Source: a virus. From it: a stretch of DNA of 64,000 bases. Position 1 is the stretch's first letter. Every line of letters starts with the position of its first letter. The stretch is from positions 1 through 64,000 of IMG/VR virus record IMGVR_UViG_3300037087_000046; one strand, written 5' to 3'. The notes beneath the pieces were generated by a model. That model was given only the letters and a program-made list of their open reading frames with translations. It did not search any database and had not been told where the DNA came from. A program made the translations under genes and the position numbers. This document shows positions 1 through 9,677 of this stretch, one piece after another.

Positions 1-624
1 CACAATCAAATAGATACCTGTTCTCCCGTACTGAATGGTATGTATTTGATTGTGTCCTTGTTGCCAGATGATTTACCTGCTGGACTAACGTGGGATAGAC
101 CCACAGTATTCTATCATAACCAACAGGCTGTTAGTATGAACGTTCTTGGACACATTTACCAGTTTAGTCCCCAAGAGACAATTGTAAATGAAACAGGTGG
201 TACAGACACAAATGGTGATGGAGTGTTTGATACATGGGAAACGGATTGGGACGTTCAAGGTGCAGGTAAGAAGACAGTAAACGCATCGTCTTTATATATG
301 CGCTATGACCTACCAACCCCTAAAGAGTTCTCAGAGGATTTTAATTTTGATGCTTGGGCAAGATATGACGAACGGGGTTTTACACACTTCAGTACAGACC
401 CCAACCGAGTAACCATTGTTAAGAAGACCTTCTCTATTGAGTTCTATGGGGGCAGACCAAATCTTGGGTTGATACAGTGCTTCCAGAAGTACAACAATAC
501 CCAAGTATTATTTTGTGATTGTTTTTCGGATACGGTTTATTCTGGGTTGCTTTCCGTAGACAATGTGTCTACAGACTCCCACACCACTACAGTGAAGTTC
601 ACCATAACCAAGACGGGGGTATAA
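1..624 (+). CDS. Minor tail protein, 5' end outside the window
   Basis: The frame is open from the first base, so the gene starts upstream; the first internal ATG is at base 40. The visible part, about 207 residues, is rich in aromatic and beta-prone residues and includes an acidic NGDG stretch. It is followed directly by three overlapping genes of similar style and then by receptor-binding proteins. Position and composition suggest a virion tail component, but I recognise no specific family. The stop codon is 1 bp before the next ATG. Confidence 0.6.
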   Translation, partial: HNQIDTCSPVLNGMYLIVSLLPDDLPAGLTWDRPTVFYHNQQAVSMNVLGHIYQFSPQETIVNETGGTDTNGDGVFDTWETDWDVQGAGKKTVNASSLYMRYDLPTPKEFSEDFNFDAWARYDERGFTHFSTDPNRVTIVKKTFSIEFYGGRPNLGLIQCFQKYNNTQVLFCDCFSDTVYSGLLSVDNVSTDSHTTTVKFTITKTGV

Positions 625-625
625 A

Positions 626-997
626 ATGTTTAAACTACGAAGTCTGACTCCTACCCCCTTTAGTATATCGTGTCAGTCTCCTTCGTCGGTTAGTGAAGAA
701 GATGGACAAGAAGTAACCCTTCTCATTACTATGGCAGGTATTGCAAACCCGATTGTCAAACTGGGGATGAAGAAACTCCATCTTCAGTTTGACAATTTGA
801 CACTGTTTGAAGTAGACAAGTTCCGTGAAATATTTGCCATAGGGCCGGAGATGGTGGGTGTAATGGAAGACGATATGGCGCACGCCTATGGTAACTGTGC
901 AATTTCTCCAGATGGAATAGCATTATCAAAAGACTTACAGCACATGACGGGTAGTGTTTCATTTACTCTGTTGCTTTATGAGGGAGGATTGCTGTGA
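626..997 (+). CDS. Small putative tail protein
   Basis: A 123-residue protein with alternating hydrophobic residues typical of beta-sandwich virion proteins and no membrane segment. Its stop overlaps the GTG start of the next gene (GTGA), which indicates translational coupling within the tail operon. Function is unknown; structural tail component is inferred from position only. Confidence 0.6.
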   Translation: MFKLRSLTPTPFSISCQSPSSVSEEDGQEVTLLITMAGIANPIVKLGMKKLHLQFDNLTLFEVDKFREIFAIGPEMVGVMEDDMAHAYGNCAISPDGIALSKDLQHMTGSVSFTLLLYEGGLL

Positions 998-1344
998 GCG
1001 TTAGTGCATCGAAACATTTGATAACAACTGCATCTATTGGAGGGATAGGAACATATTCTTCGTTGAATAGTCTGGAAAATGTAGACACTGTTTCTTCTTC
1101 CTATACCTTGGCAGAGAATAAAGTCATTGACACAATGGGGAGTGTTACAGTACGAACGGCTCTTCCATTGCTTAGTGGTGACCAACGCCTCGTTACTATC
1201 GAACTCGATAGTAATGTCATATTTGAAGACCAGTGCTACGCCCAGGTATCATGGGACAATGAATCATTGAATGCCAACGTACAATTTACCAGTGCGGGGC
1301 TTGACGATATAAGTATTGGGGTTGCCCCGGAGGACTACGTATGA
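994..1344 (+). CDS. Small putative tail protein, parent of a duplicated 3' segment
   Basis: A 116-residue protein starting at GTG and overlapping its neighbours on both sides by 4 bp. No family recognised. Its last 42 codons (from about base 1219) recur almost unchanged at 2960-3085, where they are joined to the first 13 codons of the 6152 gene. This gene is therefore one parent of a recombination event in the tail cluster. Confidence 0.6.
   Translation: MSVSASKHLITTASIGGIGTYSSLNSLENVDTVSSSYTLAENKVIDTMGSVTVRTALPLLSGDQRLVTIELDSNVIFEDQCYAQVSWDNESLNANVQFTSAGLDDISIGVAPEDYV
1219..1344 (+). repeat. Direct repeat, copy 1 (3' end of the 994 gene)
   Basis: This 126-bp stretch and 2960-3085 encode nearly the same peptide and share long identical runs, including ATAAGTATTGGGGTTGCCCC. 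Both copies sit just before the start codon of a following gene. Most differences are synonymous, so the repeat has been kept under coding constraint or is recent. Confidence 0.85.
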
Positions 1345-2918
1345 CATTTACCGCAACACCTAACTTCACCTCAATTGGGCAACCAGTCAGCCCTGTCTAT
1401 GGTAAAATTGGAAGCACCTTTTATGTGGCAGGAGGGACAGTAGATCAGGTTCTGGAACCAACCTTGGTAAACCCGCAACTAACCGATATTTATACTTCCA
1501 GTGATGGGTTAACATGGTCAAAGGCTCAAGGTAGTATTTGTTCTGAACTACAATCCTGTGTTCTTGATAATGATTGGTATTCAAAAAGAACTAATATAAC
1601 TTTTGATAATGAATTTTTCAGTGGACTGTTTTGGAGGGGCACCAATAATCAGACTACAGAATTATTGTCTACTACCAATCTAACGTCTGCTACAACCATA
1701 ATGGAACAGTTCCCAGATGCTGTTGATATAACTGAGAGCATTGAAAATAGTGTCCCAACACATGACCCCTGGACATTAAAAAGACCTATCCATATAAACT
1801 TCCTAACATCTGGGAGTAAAAAATATGCTGTAGGATGGTTCCAAACTGGGGTATGGGTGGATGATTTTGTAGGAAACCCCCAAACATACAGTACCTCTGG
1901 AGTAGTAACAACTGCTATGTTAGACCAGTATTACCCCGGATTAAGTGGGGCAGGAGCACTATACGCGGTACATGTTTCTGCACAAGGTCAGGGGGAATAT
2001 ACCCTACATACCGATACAGGAGAATTTAGTTACTCCACAATAAATGATCTGGCTGGGCAAGGGTTTTTTCTTACCGAGAAATACACAACATGGGAGGCAG
2101 GTGGGAAATTACCTCTCCATAATGACTCCTCCCTAAATTATGCTTGTGGAATACAGACAATTATTTACTTTGATGATAATACGGGGCATTTTGCGTGGAT
2201 AGATGACACATCAGGTGCAACCTTAGTTGGTCAAGGGTCTAAGACACCCGCTATGGGGCATGGGTCAAGTGGTTGGCAATTAAGACCTACCTATGCTGGT
2301 AGATATGGAGGCCCACTACCATATACGTTTGAGATATGGAGTAGCACAGATGGGGTAACTTGGGCAGCAGAACATACTTATACCCCTATTGCCAATACCA
2401 GAACGGAATTAAATGTTAATTGGCCTTTTGTAGAGGACAGGTCAACCTACCAAACTTTCTTAGAAGCCACGAATGGTGTACGCCTTCAGAGAATGGTGGT
2501 TAAAGATGGTGAAATCTTTTTTATTAGTAGCAAACCAACTGTCTTAAACTATAGTAGCAATATGGTTGATTATGAAAAATACCCCAGTTGGGGCGCAATA
2601 GAACATTACCCAATAGGGGATGTATGGAAGTACAATATAGCAAGTAAAACTTTTACACAATTAGGGGCTACCCCATCTGCTACATCTGATGCAGCAGTTT
2701 GTTATGACTCTGCTACACAAAAATTTTATTGTGCCTTCGGTCGTACAACGCCAACAGACACAGCAGCAGAATACAGTTCCACCATTTACAGTTCAACCGA
2801 TGGAAATACTTGGTCAGTGGACTCAACCTTCCCAACGGAATATGGCGGTAGAGGCTATATGCCATTTGTGGGAAGTAAAGTAAACCTACTTGGTGGTTAT
2901 AGAGGTGAGGAAACATGA
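1341..2918 (+). CDS. Receptor-binding / tail fibre protein with Asp-box (kelch-like) repeats
   Basis: A 525-residue protein with recurring Asp-box (BNR) type motifs such as SSDGLTW, STDGVTW and STDGNTW, and glycine-pair strands (YVAGG, LLGGY) typical of beta-propellers. Such folds are common in phage adhesins that bind or process surface glycans. The C-terminus (GGYRGEE) matches that of the larger protein at 3558-6155 (GGFRGEE), so the two are paralogues sharing a C-terminal repeat. It is translationally coupled to the gene before it (ATGA). No catalytic sialidase residues can be assigned. Confidence 0.7.
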   Translation: MTFTATPNFTSIGQPVSPVYGKIGSTFYVAGGTVDQVLEPTLVNPQLTDIYTSSDGLTWSKAQGSICSELQSCVLDNDWYSKRTNITFDNEFFSGLFWRGTNNQTTELLSTTNLTSATTIMEQFPDAVDITESIENSVPTHDPWTLKRPIHINFLTSGSKKYAVGWFQTGVWVDDFVGNPQTYSTSGVVTTAMLDQYYPGLSGAGALYAVHVSAQGQGEYTLHTDTGEFSYSTINDLAGQGFFLTEKYTTWEAGGKLPLHNDSSLNYACGIQTIIYFDDNTGHFAWIDDTSGATLVGQGSKTPAMGHGSSGWQLRPTYAGRYGGPLPYTFEIWSSTDGVTWAAEHTYTPIANTRTELNVNWPFVEDRSTYQTFLEATNGVRLQRMVVKDGEIFFISSKPTVLNYSSNMVDYEKYPSWGAIEHYPIGDVWKYNIASKTFTQLGATPSATSDAAVCYDSATQKFYCAFGRTTPTDTAAEYSSTIYSSTDGNTWSVDSTFPTEYGGRGYMPFVGSKVNLLGGYRGEET

Positions 2919-2953
2919 GTATAACCTTTAGCAACATCTTATTCACTTCTGGT
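2915..2953 (+). repeat. 39-bp exact direct repeat, copy 1
   Basis: The 39 bases from this ATG are identical to those from the ATG at 6152-6190, and the sequences diverge immediately afterwards. The sharp boundary marks a recombination breakpoint. Confidence 0.9.
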
Positions 2954-2959
2954 GACACT

Positions 2960-3085
2960 ATTTTCGAGGACACCTGCTACGCGCATGTGTCATGGGACAA
3001 TGAGACGCTGAATGCCAACGTACAATTTACCAGCGCAGGTCTTGACGATATAAGTATTGGGGTTGCCCCGGAGGATTATGTATGA
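2960..3085 (+). repeat. Direct repeat, copy 2
   Basis: Partner of 1219-1344, with the same length and mostly synonymous changes. It ends in the ATGA coupling motif that starts the glycosyltransferase gene. Confidence 0.85.
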
Positions 3086-3561
3086 CAATCCCTAAAATAA
3101 TCCATCAGATATGGGTAGATGGTACGGAACGTCCCCCAATAACTGTTGAGTGGGCTGAAGAGATACAGAAGAGACACCCTGACTATAAGTATATGTTGCA
3201 CACTGTTCAGCCTGTAGAGAATGTCGCCCCAAGAATAGTAGCCAATGTACAAAGGCTAAAAATATTGTATGAGACGGGCGGGATATATTTAGATTGTGAT
3301 ATGAAACCAGTTCACACACTATCCAGTTTATTCTTACCTGCTGATAAAATAAATTGTGATATTTTACATGGTAGACCCCACCATGCCTTTATAGCAGTTG
3401 CCCCGAAAAATGAAACAATAGCAGAAATTCTCTATGAGTTCTGGGATTTAGGAAGCACAGATTATTGGGGGGTTTGGAACAAGTATTCGGACAAATTAAA
3501 CCCAATAAAGATAAGTACAGCGTTTTGCCACTACTTTTTGACCGCGAGAAACTACCGATGA
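3082..3561 (+). CDS. Short GT32-type glycosyltransferase
   Basis: A 159-residue protein beginning IPKIIHQIW, the hallmark start of GT32 capsular-polysaccharide and mannosyl-type glycosyltransferases. It carries a DXD-like metal and nucleotide-sugar motif (DCDMK, about residue 72). Family members are usually clearly longer, so the C-terminal part looks missing. It sits between two adhesin genes, with ATGA overlaps on both sides. It could decorate phage fibres or alter host glycans, or be a non-functional remnant carried by the duplication. Confidence 0.7.
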   Translation: MTIPKIIHQIWVDGTERPPITVEWAEEIQKRHPDYKYMLHTVQPVENVAPRIVANVQRLKILYETGGIYLDCDMKPVHTLSSLFLPADKINCDILHGRPHHAFIAVAPKNETIAEILYEFWDLGSTDYWGVWNKYSDKLNPIKISTAFCHYFLTARNYR

Positions 3562-6155
3562 GTATAACACAGACTATGACTAATTTTGCCCCTGGGCAGG
3601 GCTTATTTGATGTGCTGACAGCATCACTGAATGGGATAGTATACTTGTTTGGTGGACATACTAAAAGGAACATATTAGACCCGGACAACGTATATAATAA
3701 GACAGTATGGTATACAACCGGAGGGTCAAACTGGTCTATTTTATCCGCTGCTACGAATATGCCAGAAGGTGTGGCATGGTCATGTGCAAGTACGAATGAT
3801 ACAGTGTATATTTTAGGTAGAGGTAATCTTACTACAATAACAAGGGACGACCCCTTTCCATCCTACCTCTATAAGACTACCGATCTTATTAGTTGGGAAC
3901 TACTAACCAATAATTTTCCAGATTGTACAGGAGTGGATACAGCAGCTGATGGAACTATTTCATATAGACCAACAGACGTTAAATTATTCTCACTAAATGG
4001 TAAAATCAGGGCATTGGGGTGGTATAGTGGTTATGTAAATAGAACCGTATCAAAATATGTTGGTTTTGGGGGTATACCACGCTGTTTGGTAACAATCTCT
4101 ATTCAAAATGGAAACCCATACTCATACACCGACTCACTATACAGTTATTTAAAATATGGCTTTGAAAATCAAAATTTTCTTACTATATTAAAAAATGAAT
4201 GTATCACTCATACCAACCTTAATTTGCATTATTATATGCAAGGCTTAAGTGCTACACTTAGTAACTGGTTTGAAACAGGTATGACAGCAGGGATAGATTA
4301 TACGGATGAAGAAGTTACAGAGGAACTTATTAAACAGTGGACGTTTGATAGAAAGACTCCATCTGTATTATACCCCTATGTGCCCCCGTCAGGAAGTTAT
4401 GGCGGACAGACCGAACAGCAATGGCAAGAGTCATTCTTAAATAATGCAATCCCATCCTCTGTCCCACCTATTGGTAGTATATCTGTATCTACTACTAACG
4501 GGGAAGACCGCCCTTGTAATCCAATTAGTCTCAAGCAGTATTCAACCCCAGCATGTTTGGGTGGTAGTAATAGTTTACCTTCCCCCGAAATAACAGATAA
4601 AACAACCTTTGTGGCCTCTCTCCGTGATACTGACCCAGTAGGGTTTATTAGAAACTTAACATATTGTGGAGGGCTGTCTGCTTTTTTAGGAAATAGGCAC
4701 CTTGTTGATGCTCTTTTATCCCTGGTAACATACAAACTTCTTCCTGATGGGGATGTGTTCGCTCCTGGATATGAGCCACAGTTAGACTATGGGGTAAACT
4801 TCGGTGATTTTGGGTATGCCCGAACAATTAGATATTGGGACAATGGTGAAATTATAACGGCTAATAGTGGGGTTGGATTCTCCTCCTCCCCGCTGATAAC
4901 GGCTACTGAAAAATCCTCTTGTAGCAGCAGCGAATATGGAAGTAAAATTGGGTATTTTAATTCTGATGTGGGGTTAATTGCAAGTGGCGGAACGTTTGTC
5001 GGGGAAATTGAACAACTTGATTTTTGGACAGAAGTTCAACAAAATGACCCCAGTTTTTACACATATTGTATAGAAGAAGGAAAGACATCAGTAGGTATAG
5101 CTATATCAATAACGGGTGGGACTATATCTGGTGAAACTACTATAGACGCTGGATTCGATGAGGGTGGATATGGTGCCGGGACACTTGAAGTACACACCGG
5201 ACGAACTGGGGCAGATGTAACTCATCCAGTTAATTTATCTGGAGGGACCTTTTCTGGTACTATTATAAATAACTATTTTGGTGTTACTAATAGTGGGACA
5301 CCAGGGCACTGGCACACTGTAGCGACAAATGCTACACTATCCCCCTACTTAGATGGGTCAGAAACAAAATATAATGTATCATTTTCCCAGTATATGCAAG
5401 GGGAGGGTGGGGGGGGAATAGAACCCACTGAACCAATTATAATAGTACCACAAGCAGAAATACCGGGGGGTTACGCATCAAAAATACCCGTGCTGAATAA
5501 CACTGTAACAGGCAGAAGTAGGTATCTTGACCCCACATATAGGGGTATTAAGATGTACGACACCTATTTAGAAGAAAATTCAACCTCTTATGGGGTACCC
5601 TCAGATTTTGTTGATGTTGCTGATGCTGTTACTAATATGTATGTTTCTTATATGGGAGAAAACTACCCCGCTACCCTCCCCGATTTAACCATAACTGATT
5701 CAACAGATGTTACGGGGTATACGTTAAATTATAGTGGCGCACGGGATTCGGGCACATTCCAAAATTTCCCATTTGGGATTCCATTAGAGTACAATGATAA
5801 CATTCTACTTATTGGAAGCCAATCCACCCCAAGCCCCGTCTACACGTTGATTGATTATGTTTACAGCAGTGCGGTGTATAAGATAGATTTAACCAGCCAA
5901 ACAGTTGTTCAAATAGGGACTCTTCCAACGGCAGTCTGTAACCCGGCAGTTGTAAAGTTTGGAGATACCATTTATTGTTGTTTTGGTAAAACAGAATTTG
6001 GGTATAACGATGCCATCTTTCAATCAACAGATGGTGGAGAAACTTGGGCTACTATTGCAGCATTTAGTGGTAAAGGAATGGAATCCCCTTCAGCAGTAGT
6101 TAGAAACACAGACGGCAGGTTATTTATATTTGGTGGGTTCCGAGGTGAAGAATGA
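3558..6155 (+). CDS. Large tail fibre / receptor-binding protein, Asp-box type
   Basis: The start is taken at ATG 3558, which overlaps the glycosyltransferase stop (ATGA), giving 865 residues. Glycine-rich beta segments (YLFGGH near the start, IFGGF at the end) and an Asp-box STDGGETW near the C-terminus suggest a propeller adhesin like the 1341-2918 product. The middle is long, Ser/Thr/Gly rich and unlike the shorter paralogue, consistent with a swapped receptor-specificity region. Confidence 0.7.
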   Translation: MSITQTMTNFAPGQGLFDVLTASLNGIVYLFGGHTKRNILDPDNVYNKTVWYTTGGSNWSILSAATNMPEGVAWSCASTNDTVYILGRGNLTTITRDDPFPSYLYKTTDLISWELLTNNFPDCTGVDTAADGTISYRPTDVKLFSLNGKIRALGWYSGYVNRTVSKYVGFGGIPRCLVTISIQNGNPYSYTDSLYSYLKYGFENQNFLTILKNECITHTNLNLHYYMQGLSATLSNWFETGMTAGIDYTDEEVTEELIKQWTFDRKTPSVLYPYVPPSGSYGGQTEQQWQESFLNNAIPSSVPPIGSISVSTTNGEDRPCNPISLKQYSTPACLGGSNSLPSPEITDKTTFVASLRDTDPVGFIRNLTYCGGLSAFLGNRHLVDALLSLVTYKLLPDGDVFAPGYEPQLDYGVNFGDFGYARTIRYWDNGEIITANSGVGFSSSPLITATEKSSCSSSEYGSKIGYFNSDVGLIASGGTFVGEIEQLDFWTEVQQNDPSFYTYCIEEGKTSVGIAISITGGTISGETTIDAGFDEGGYGAGTLEVHTGRTGADVTHPVNLSGGTFSGTIINNYFGVTNSGTPGHWHTVATNATLSPYLDGSETKYNVSFSQYMQGEGGGGIEPTEPIIIVPQAEIPGGYASKIPVLNNTVTGRSRYLDPTYRGIKMYDTYLEENSTSYGVPSDFVDVADAVTNMYVSYMGENYPATLPDLTITDSTDVTGYTLNYSGARDSGTFQNFPFGIPLEYNDNILLIGSQSTPSPVYTLIDYVYSSAVYKIDLTSQTVVQIGTLPTAVCNPAVVKFGDTIYCCFGKTEFGYNDAIFQSTDGGETWATIAAFSGKGMESPSAVVRNTDGRLFIFGGFRGEE

Positions 6156-6190
6156 GTATAACCTTTAGCAACATCTTATTCACTTCTGGT
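6152..6190 (+). repeat. 39-bp exact direct repeat, copy 2
   Basis: Identical to 2915-2953 and located at the 5' end of the tail-tip gene, the apparent donor. Confidence 0.9.
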
Positions 6191-8290
6191 CAATCTGTAA
6201 TCACTGAAGACCCATTAACCATAACCACTGCTACAACTCCGGTTAGGGATTTATCCAAGGCGTTACCCATGTGTTTTGGTCGCCCTGAAAAAGTACCTGC
6301 TGCATCCTTGTACGCATGGTCATGTACCACTGGGTCAGACCCATTTGAAATAAATACTGTGAAGACATTCAACGTGAAGAGTGATGACTTCTTACCAGTG
6401 AACCAGTTGGTTCGTATTGAGATGACTGGTGGAGATTGGGATGGACATTCCTTCAGTCGTAAGATTCAATACGTAGGGAAATTTACCCTTTCTACCGGTG
6501 ACTTGGATAATCTGGAGTACACCTTTACCCTTGATGGGGGTTATGGAAATAACCCAACTCATAAATTGTTTGGCACGGAAATGGGTTCTATCTCCATGTC
6601 CTGTGCTGAAGGAAATGGAACTACAGCATGGTTGAGCACTACCTCTTTAGCCACCTATAAGACATGGGGAAAAGAAGTAAGCAACAGAATATTTGAATGT
6701 AATTCAGGGACAAACATTTCAGCACGGGTGGAGTATAGTTGTCCTTGTCCTGGGTCTGGTGGTGCATGGGGCTTCAACGGGTATGATAATGCATGTCTAA
6801 ATTCAATCAGTGGTTGCACTGTATCTGAACCTGACAAGAAGGCATTATCTGTTTCTGTTTCTTATGTGGGTGGTAACTATTGGGTTAATCCAGACTATTA
6901 TGTTGCCAATCCAGATAAATGGACTGGTAAAACAAAGCCGTCCGGGATGCCCTCCGATATTGGCTCCTACTCCCAAGATGGATTGACAATGTTCCAACTG
7001 GGGTATGGACATCCTGCTAAACATTCCTTGGTTAGTAATGAAACAGCGCGTATGGCGGAATGCTTTGGTGGCATAGGAAAGGCAAGAAACTACGTTGAGC
7101 CGGGGAGTGGTTCATGGGGATATGTTGAGGCAACATGTAATTCAGACCCAGCATGTGGGTTGAAAAATCTGACATGGCACTATCCTGGGATACCTCTTCC
7201 TTTAACTTGCTCAACAATGGGCTGGGTTGCGCCAAACACATCTATACAGATTCTGGGGATTGAGGGTGCAGGTAATGTACAGGGTATAGAGTACATAGCC
7301 AACATCTTTGACAGTTACCTTGACACTACGGGAAATAATCGACTAATTGTGTATGCAGAGAAAAATGGGGACTTGACAGAAGTGCCTACTTCGTGGTATA
7401 CTACATCAGTAGGTACATTTGTCCTTCCGTATACAGGGACAGTTGCACTCGATACAGACCCTAATCATACACCTTTAACCGCAACCAAAATAATACTCAA
7501 TACACCAATTAGTTACCATTCCAATGATACAGATACATGGGGAAATCAGTTGTATGTAACCCTTACATCCAAGTTTGGTGGAAACACTGATTATCTTGGG
7601 ATGGAAACAGACGACCTGATAGAAGCAATCTCAACTCGTTATTATGAATTAGACATAGCAGGTTCAACAAACCTTGCAACTTCATACCGGGCCAACTATG
7701 CCAAGTTTGGTACTTACTCGTTACGCACTATGCTGAACGAGATTGCATACCAGACGGGCAGCGTTATTTATCCGACTTACCAAAGTGGTTCAAGGGTAAT
7801 GAAGATAAGGTCTGTTTGGCATGAGTCTGAGTCTGAACGTGGGACACGTTTAGAAAGAGACCAAATCACTATCAGTAACATTCTTGTTAAGTCATTTAAG
7901 GAAGGAGTAAAAGATGTCACAGAGTTAGCAAAAAAATTAACTGTATCGTGGCAACCTAACTACTATCCTAAAGACAAACAGGAAGTAACCGTAAAGGTAG
8001 TGGGCAACAGTCATGGTCAGGATGAGACGGCTGATATTTACATGTACAAGAGTTCTGTTCCTGTAAAGGCTGTAGCAGCCTTCTGGTTGCAACGACGCAG
8101 TACAAACTATGTGGAAGTAGAATTTTCAACAACTTATGAGTCCACCGCAATTGAGATATTGGAAATGTACCAGTTGGTGCTTCCCTATTTTTCAAACTGG
8201 GTACTCATTACAGAAAAGAAAATATCCAGCATGGACGGAAAAATTTCATTCAGGGGGTTGATTGTACCGGAGGCTTTCTATATTGAATAA
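6152..8290 (+). CDS. Tail-tip or baseplate protein
   Basis: A 712-residue protein, ATGA-coupled to the fibre gene. The N-terminal part is Cys/Gly rich, with CPCPGSGGAWGF at about residue 198. The C-terminal 250 residues alternate beta strands and helices like tail-hub and tip proteins. Its first 13 codons were copied to 2915. I do not recognise a named family; the tail-tip role is inferred from length, order and the peptidase genes that follow. Confidence 0.6.
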   Translation: MSITFSNILFTSGQSVITEDPLTITTATTPVRDLSKALPMCFGRPEKVPAASLYAWSCTTGSDPFEINTVKTFNVKSDDFLPVNQLVRIEMTGGDWDGHSFSRKIQYVGKFTLSTGDLDNLEYTFTLDGGYGNNPTHKLFGTEMGSISMSCAEGNGTTAWLSTTSLATYKTWGKEVSNRIFECNSGTNISARVEYSCPCPGSGGAWGFNGYDNACLNSISGCTVSEPDKKALSVSVSYVGGNYWVNPDYYVANPDKWTGKTKPSGMPSDIGSYSQDGLTMFQLGYGHPAKHSLVSNETARMAECFGGIGKARNYVEPGSGSWGYVEATCNSDPACGLKNLTWHYPGIPLPLTCSTMGWVAPNTSIQILGIEGAGNVQGIEYIANIFDSYLDTTGNNRLIVYAEKNGDLTEVPTSWYTTSVGTFVLPYTGTVALDTDPNHTPLTATKIILNTPISYHSNDTDTWGNQLYVTLTSKFGGNTDYLGMETDDLIEAISTRYYELDIAGSTNLATSYRANYAKFGTYSLRTMLNEIAYQTGSVIYPTYQSGSRVMKIRSVWHESESERGTRLERDQITISNILVKSFKEGVKDVTELAKKLTVSWQPNYYPKDKQEVTVKVVGNSHGQDETADIYMYKSSVPVKAVAAFWLQRRSTNYVEVEFSTTYESTAIEILEMYQLVLPYFSNWVLITEKKISSMDGKISFRGLIVPEAFYIE

Positions 8291-8573
8291 ACGTCCCCAT
8301 ATAACCCCTGAGATGGCTGCAAGTGCATTGCAAGCCATCATATTTGGTAAGAAAGTATCTGACGAAACTTATCAGGCACGACAGGCTATCTGTCGTGCCT
8401 GTGATAAGAAGAAGACGGATAAGAACAATGTGGACTTCTGTGGGATGTGTGGTTGCTCTGTAGCAGGTACACATTTTAAGTTGTTAAATCTTTGTGCTTA
8501 CGAGGAGACAAATAGACATGGATGTAAACATCCCCAAAGAAAATATGGCAAGGGTTGGCCGCGTTCTGAATGA
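8283..8573 (+). CDS. Small zinc-ribbon-like tail-cluster protein
   Basis: I choose the TTG at 8283 because GGAGG lies 9 bases upstream and the codon overlaps the previous stop. The roughly 96-residue product has a Cys cluster: CRAC, then CGMCGC, then two further cysteines before HPQRKYG. This is a probable structural zinc site. It lies before the peptidoglycan-hydrolase-like genes, and I infer an assembly or tail-tip role with low certainty. Confidence 0.65.
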   Translation: MNKRPHITPEMAASALQAIIFGKKVSDETYQARQAICRACDKKKTDKNNVDFCGMCGCSVAGTHFKLLNLCAYEETNRHGCKHPQRKYGKGWPRSE

Positions 8574-8961
8574 CCCTGAACAAAGGAAGAAGGATTATGC
8601 CTTGGCAATGAAGATTGCTGATGGTGCTTCTGCCTGTGCTATCACTGCTTCAGTAAGACTTATATCCGCTGGTATTTTTCCCGCGGATGAGATTATCCCT
8701 TGGGCAGAGGACTTAGCAACAGAACTGAAGAGGTTGGGTTGGGTGCCCGTCTGGGAAGTATCAGACGTACAAGCAAACGACCTGATAGTCTGTCAAGACT
8801 TGAACGGTAATGGTGCAACTGACCATGTTTGGTTTGCTGTAACAGATGCAGTAGATGGTTACTGCATTTGTCTGGATAACCATAATTATGGTGAGCCGTA
8901 TAAACGGAATCTTGGTGAAGGTGCGCGTACACCGATGGACTACGCATTGAGGCTTGTATGA
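8518..8961 (+). CDS. NlpC/CHAP-like cysteine hydrolase, probable tail lysin
   Basis: The start at 8518 follows GAGGAG. The 147-residue product has the order of a papain-fold amidase: a Cys in SACAITAS that begins a helix, a His in DHVWF, then a polar residue region (DNHN). This resembles NlpC/P60 and CHAP domains used by tails to open peptidoglycan during DNA entry. The match is to layout, not to a full consensus, so the catalytic triad is inferred. It overlaps the next gene by 4 bp. Confidence 0.5.
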   Translation: MDVNIPKENMARVGRVLNDPEQRKKDYALAMKIADGASACAITASVRLISAGIFPADEIIPWAEDLATELKRLGWVPVWEVSDVQANDLIVCQDLNGNGATDHVWFAVTDAVDGYCICLDNHNYGEPYKRNLGEGARTPMDYALRLV

Positions 8962-9677
8962 AACTCGGAGCAATAATTGAAGAGAAAGACCCACGGAACT
9001 TGAAGTTCCATTGGTTCGGTGGTGGACTTCCTGACCCACCGGATGAGATCGACTGGGCAACTGAGATGAAGTCTCGTCTTCAGATGTGGAAGAATGATGA
9101 ATATGGTGACTGTGTGTTTGCTGCCTTCTATAATTACTTGGCAGTTGCTACGGGTTACACCAATGATACCTTCCCCTATGTGAATGAAGATGTGTTGGCC
9201 GATTACACAGCCGTAACAGGGTTTGACCCTAATGACCCAAGTACAGACAATGGTACTAACCCTGAAGCAGCCCTGAAGTATTACATGAAGAACAATCGCA
9301 TTCTTGCTTGGGGTGAAATTAACCATCACAGTTTGAAAGAATGCAAACAGGCTCTCGATATTTTTGGTGGTATTTACACAACCTTCTCGTTGCCAATATC
9401 AGCACAGGGACAAGAGGTGTGGGACGTTACGTATACCAGTGATAGTGGTGCAGGTACATGGGGTGGTCACATGACCATGACCCAGGCAATGGATAAAAAG
9501 GGTAATGGCACCACAGATACTTGGGGCACGACCAAGAAGTTCACCAAGGCGTTCTGGGACAAGTATTGTTCAGGTGCATACTTCTTTGTAACAGAGAAAT
9601 GGGTGGCGGACAATACGGGTAAAACACCGAATGGTTTTGACCTACCCACATTGCTCAAGGACGCTAAACTACTGTGA
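8958..9677 (+). CDS. Papain-like cysteine peptidase
   Basis: A 239-residue protein with GDCVFAAFYNY (catalytic Cys at the start of a helix, about residue 52) and a later GGHMTM (catalytic His), as in papain/C39-type folds, followed by a polar strand. It is coupled to the preceding hydrolase by ATGA. It may process virion proteins or act on cell-wall peptides during infection. Substrate is unknown. Confidence 0.6.
   Translation: MKLGAIIEEKDPRNLKFHWFGGGLPDPPDEIDWATEMKSRLQMWKNDEYGDCVFAAFYNYLAVATGYTNDTFPYVNEDVLADYTAVTGFDPNDPSTDNGTNPEAALKYYMKNNRILAWGEINHHSLKECKQALDIFGGIYTTFSLPISAQGQEVWDVTYTSDSGAGTWGGHMTMTQAMDKKGNGTTDTWGTTKKFTKAFWDKYCSGAYFFVTEKWVADNTGKTPNGFDLPTLLKDAKLL

Larger units (their letters stand above)
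2915..3085 (+). pseudogene. Chimeric 56-codon ORF, probable recombination scar
   Basis: The first 13 codons are identical to the start of the 6152-8290 gene. The remaining codons from about 2960 copy the end of the 994-1344 gene. The frame is intact and still coupled to its neighbours: its ATG overlaps the previous stop and its TGA overlaps the next ATG. It may be translated, but it looks like the junction left when a second adhesin cassette was duplicated into the cluster. Confidence 0.75.
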
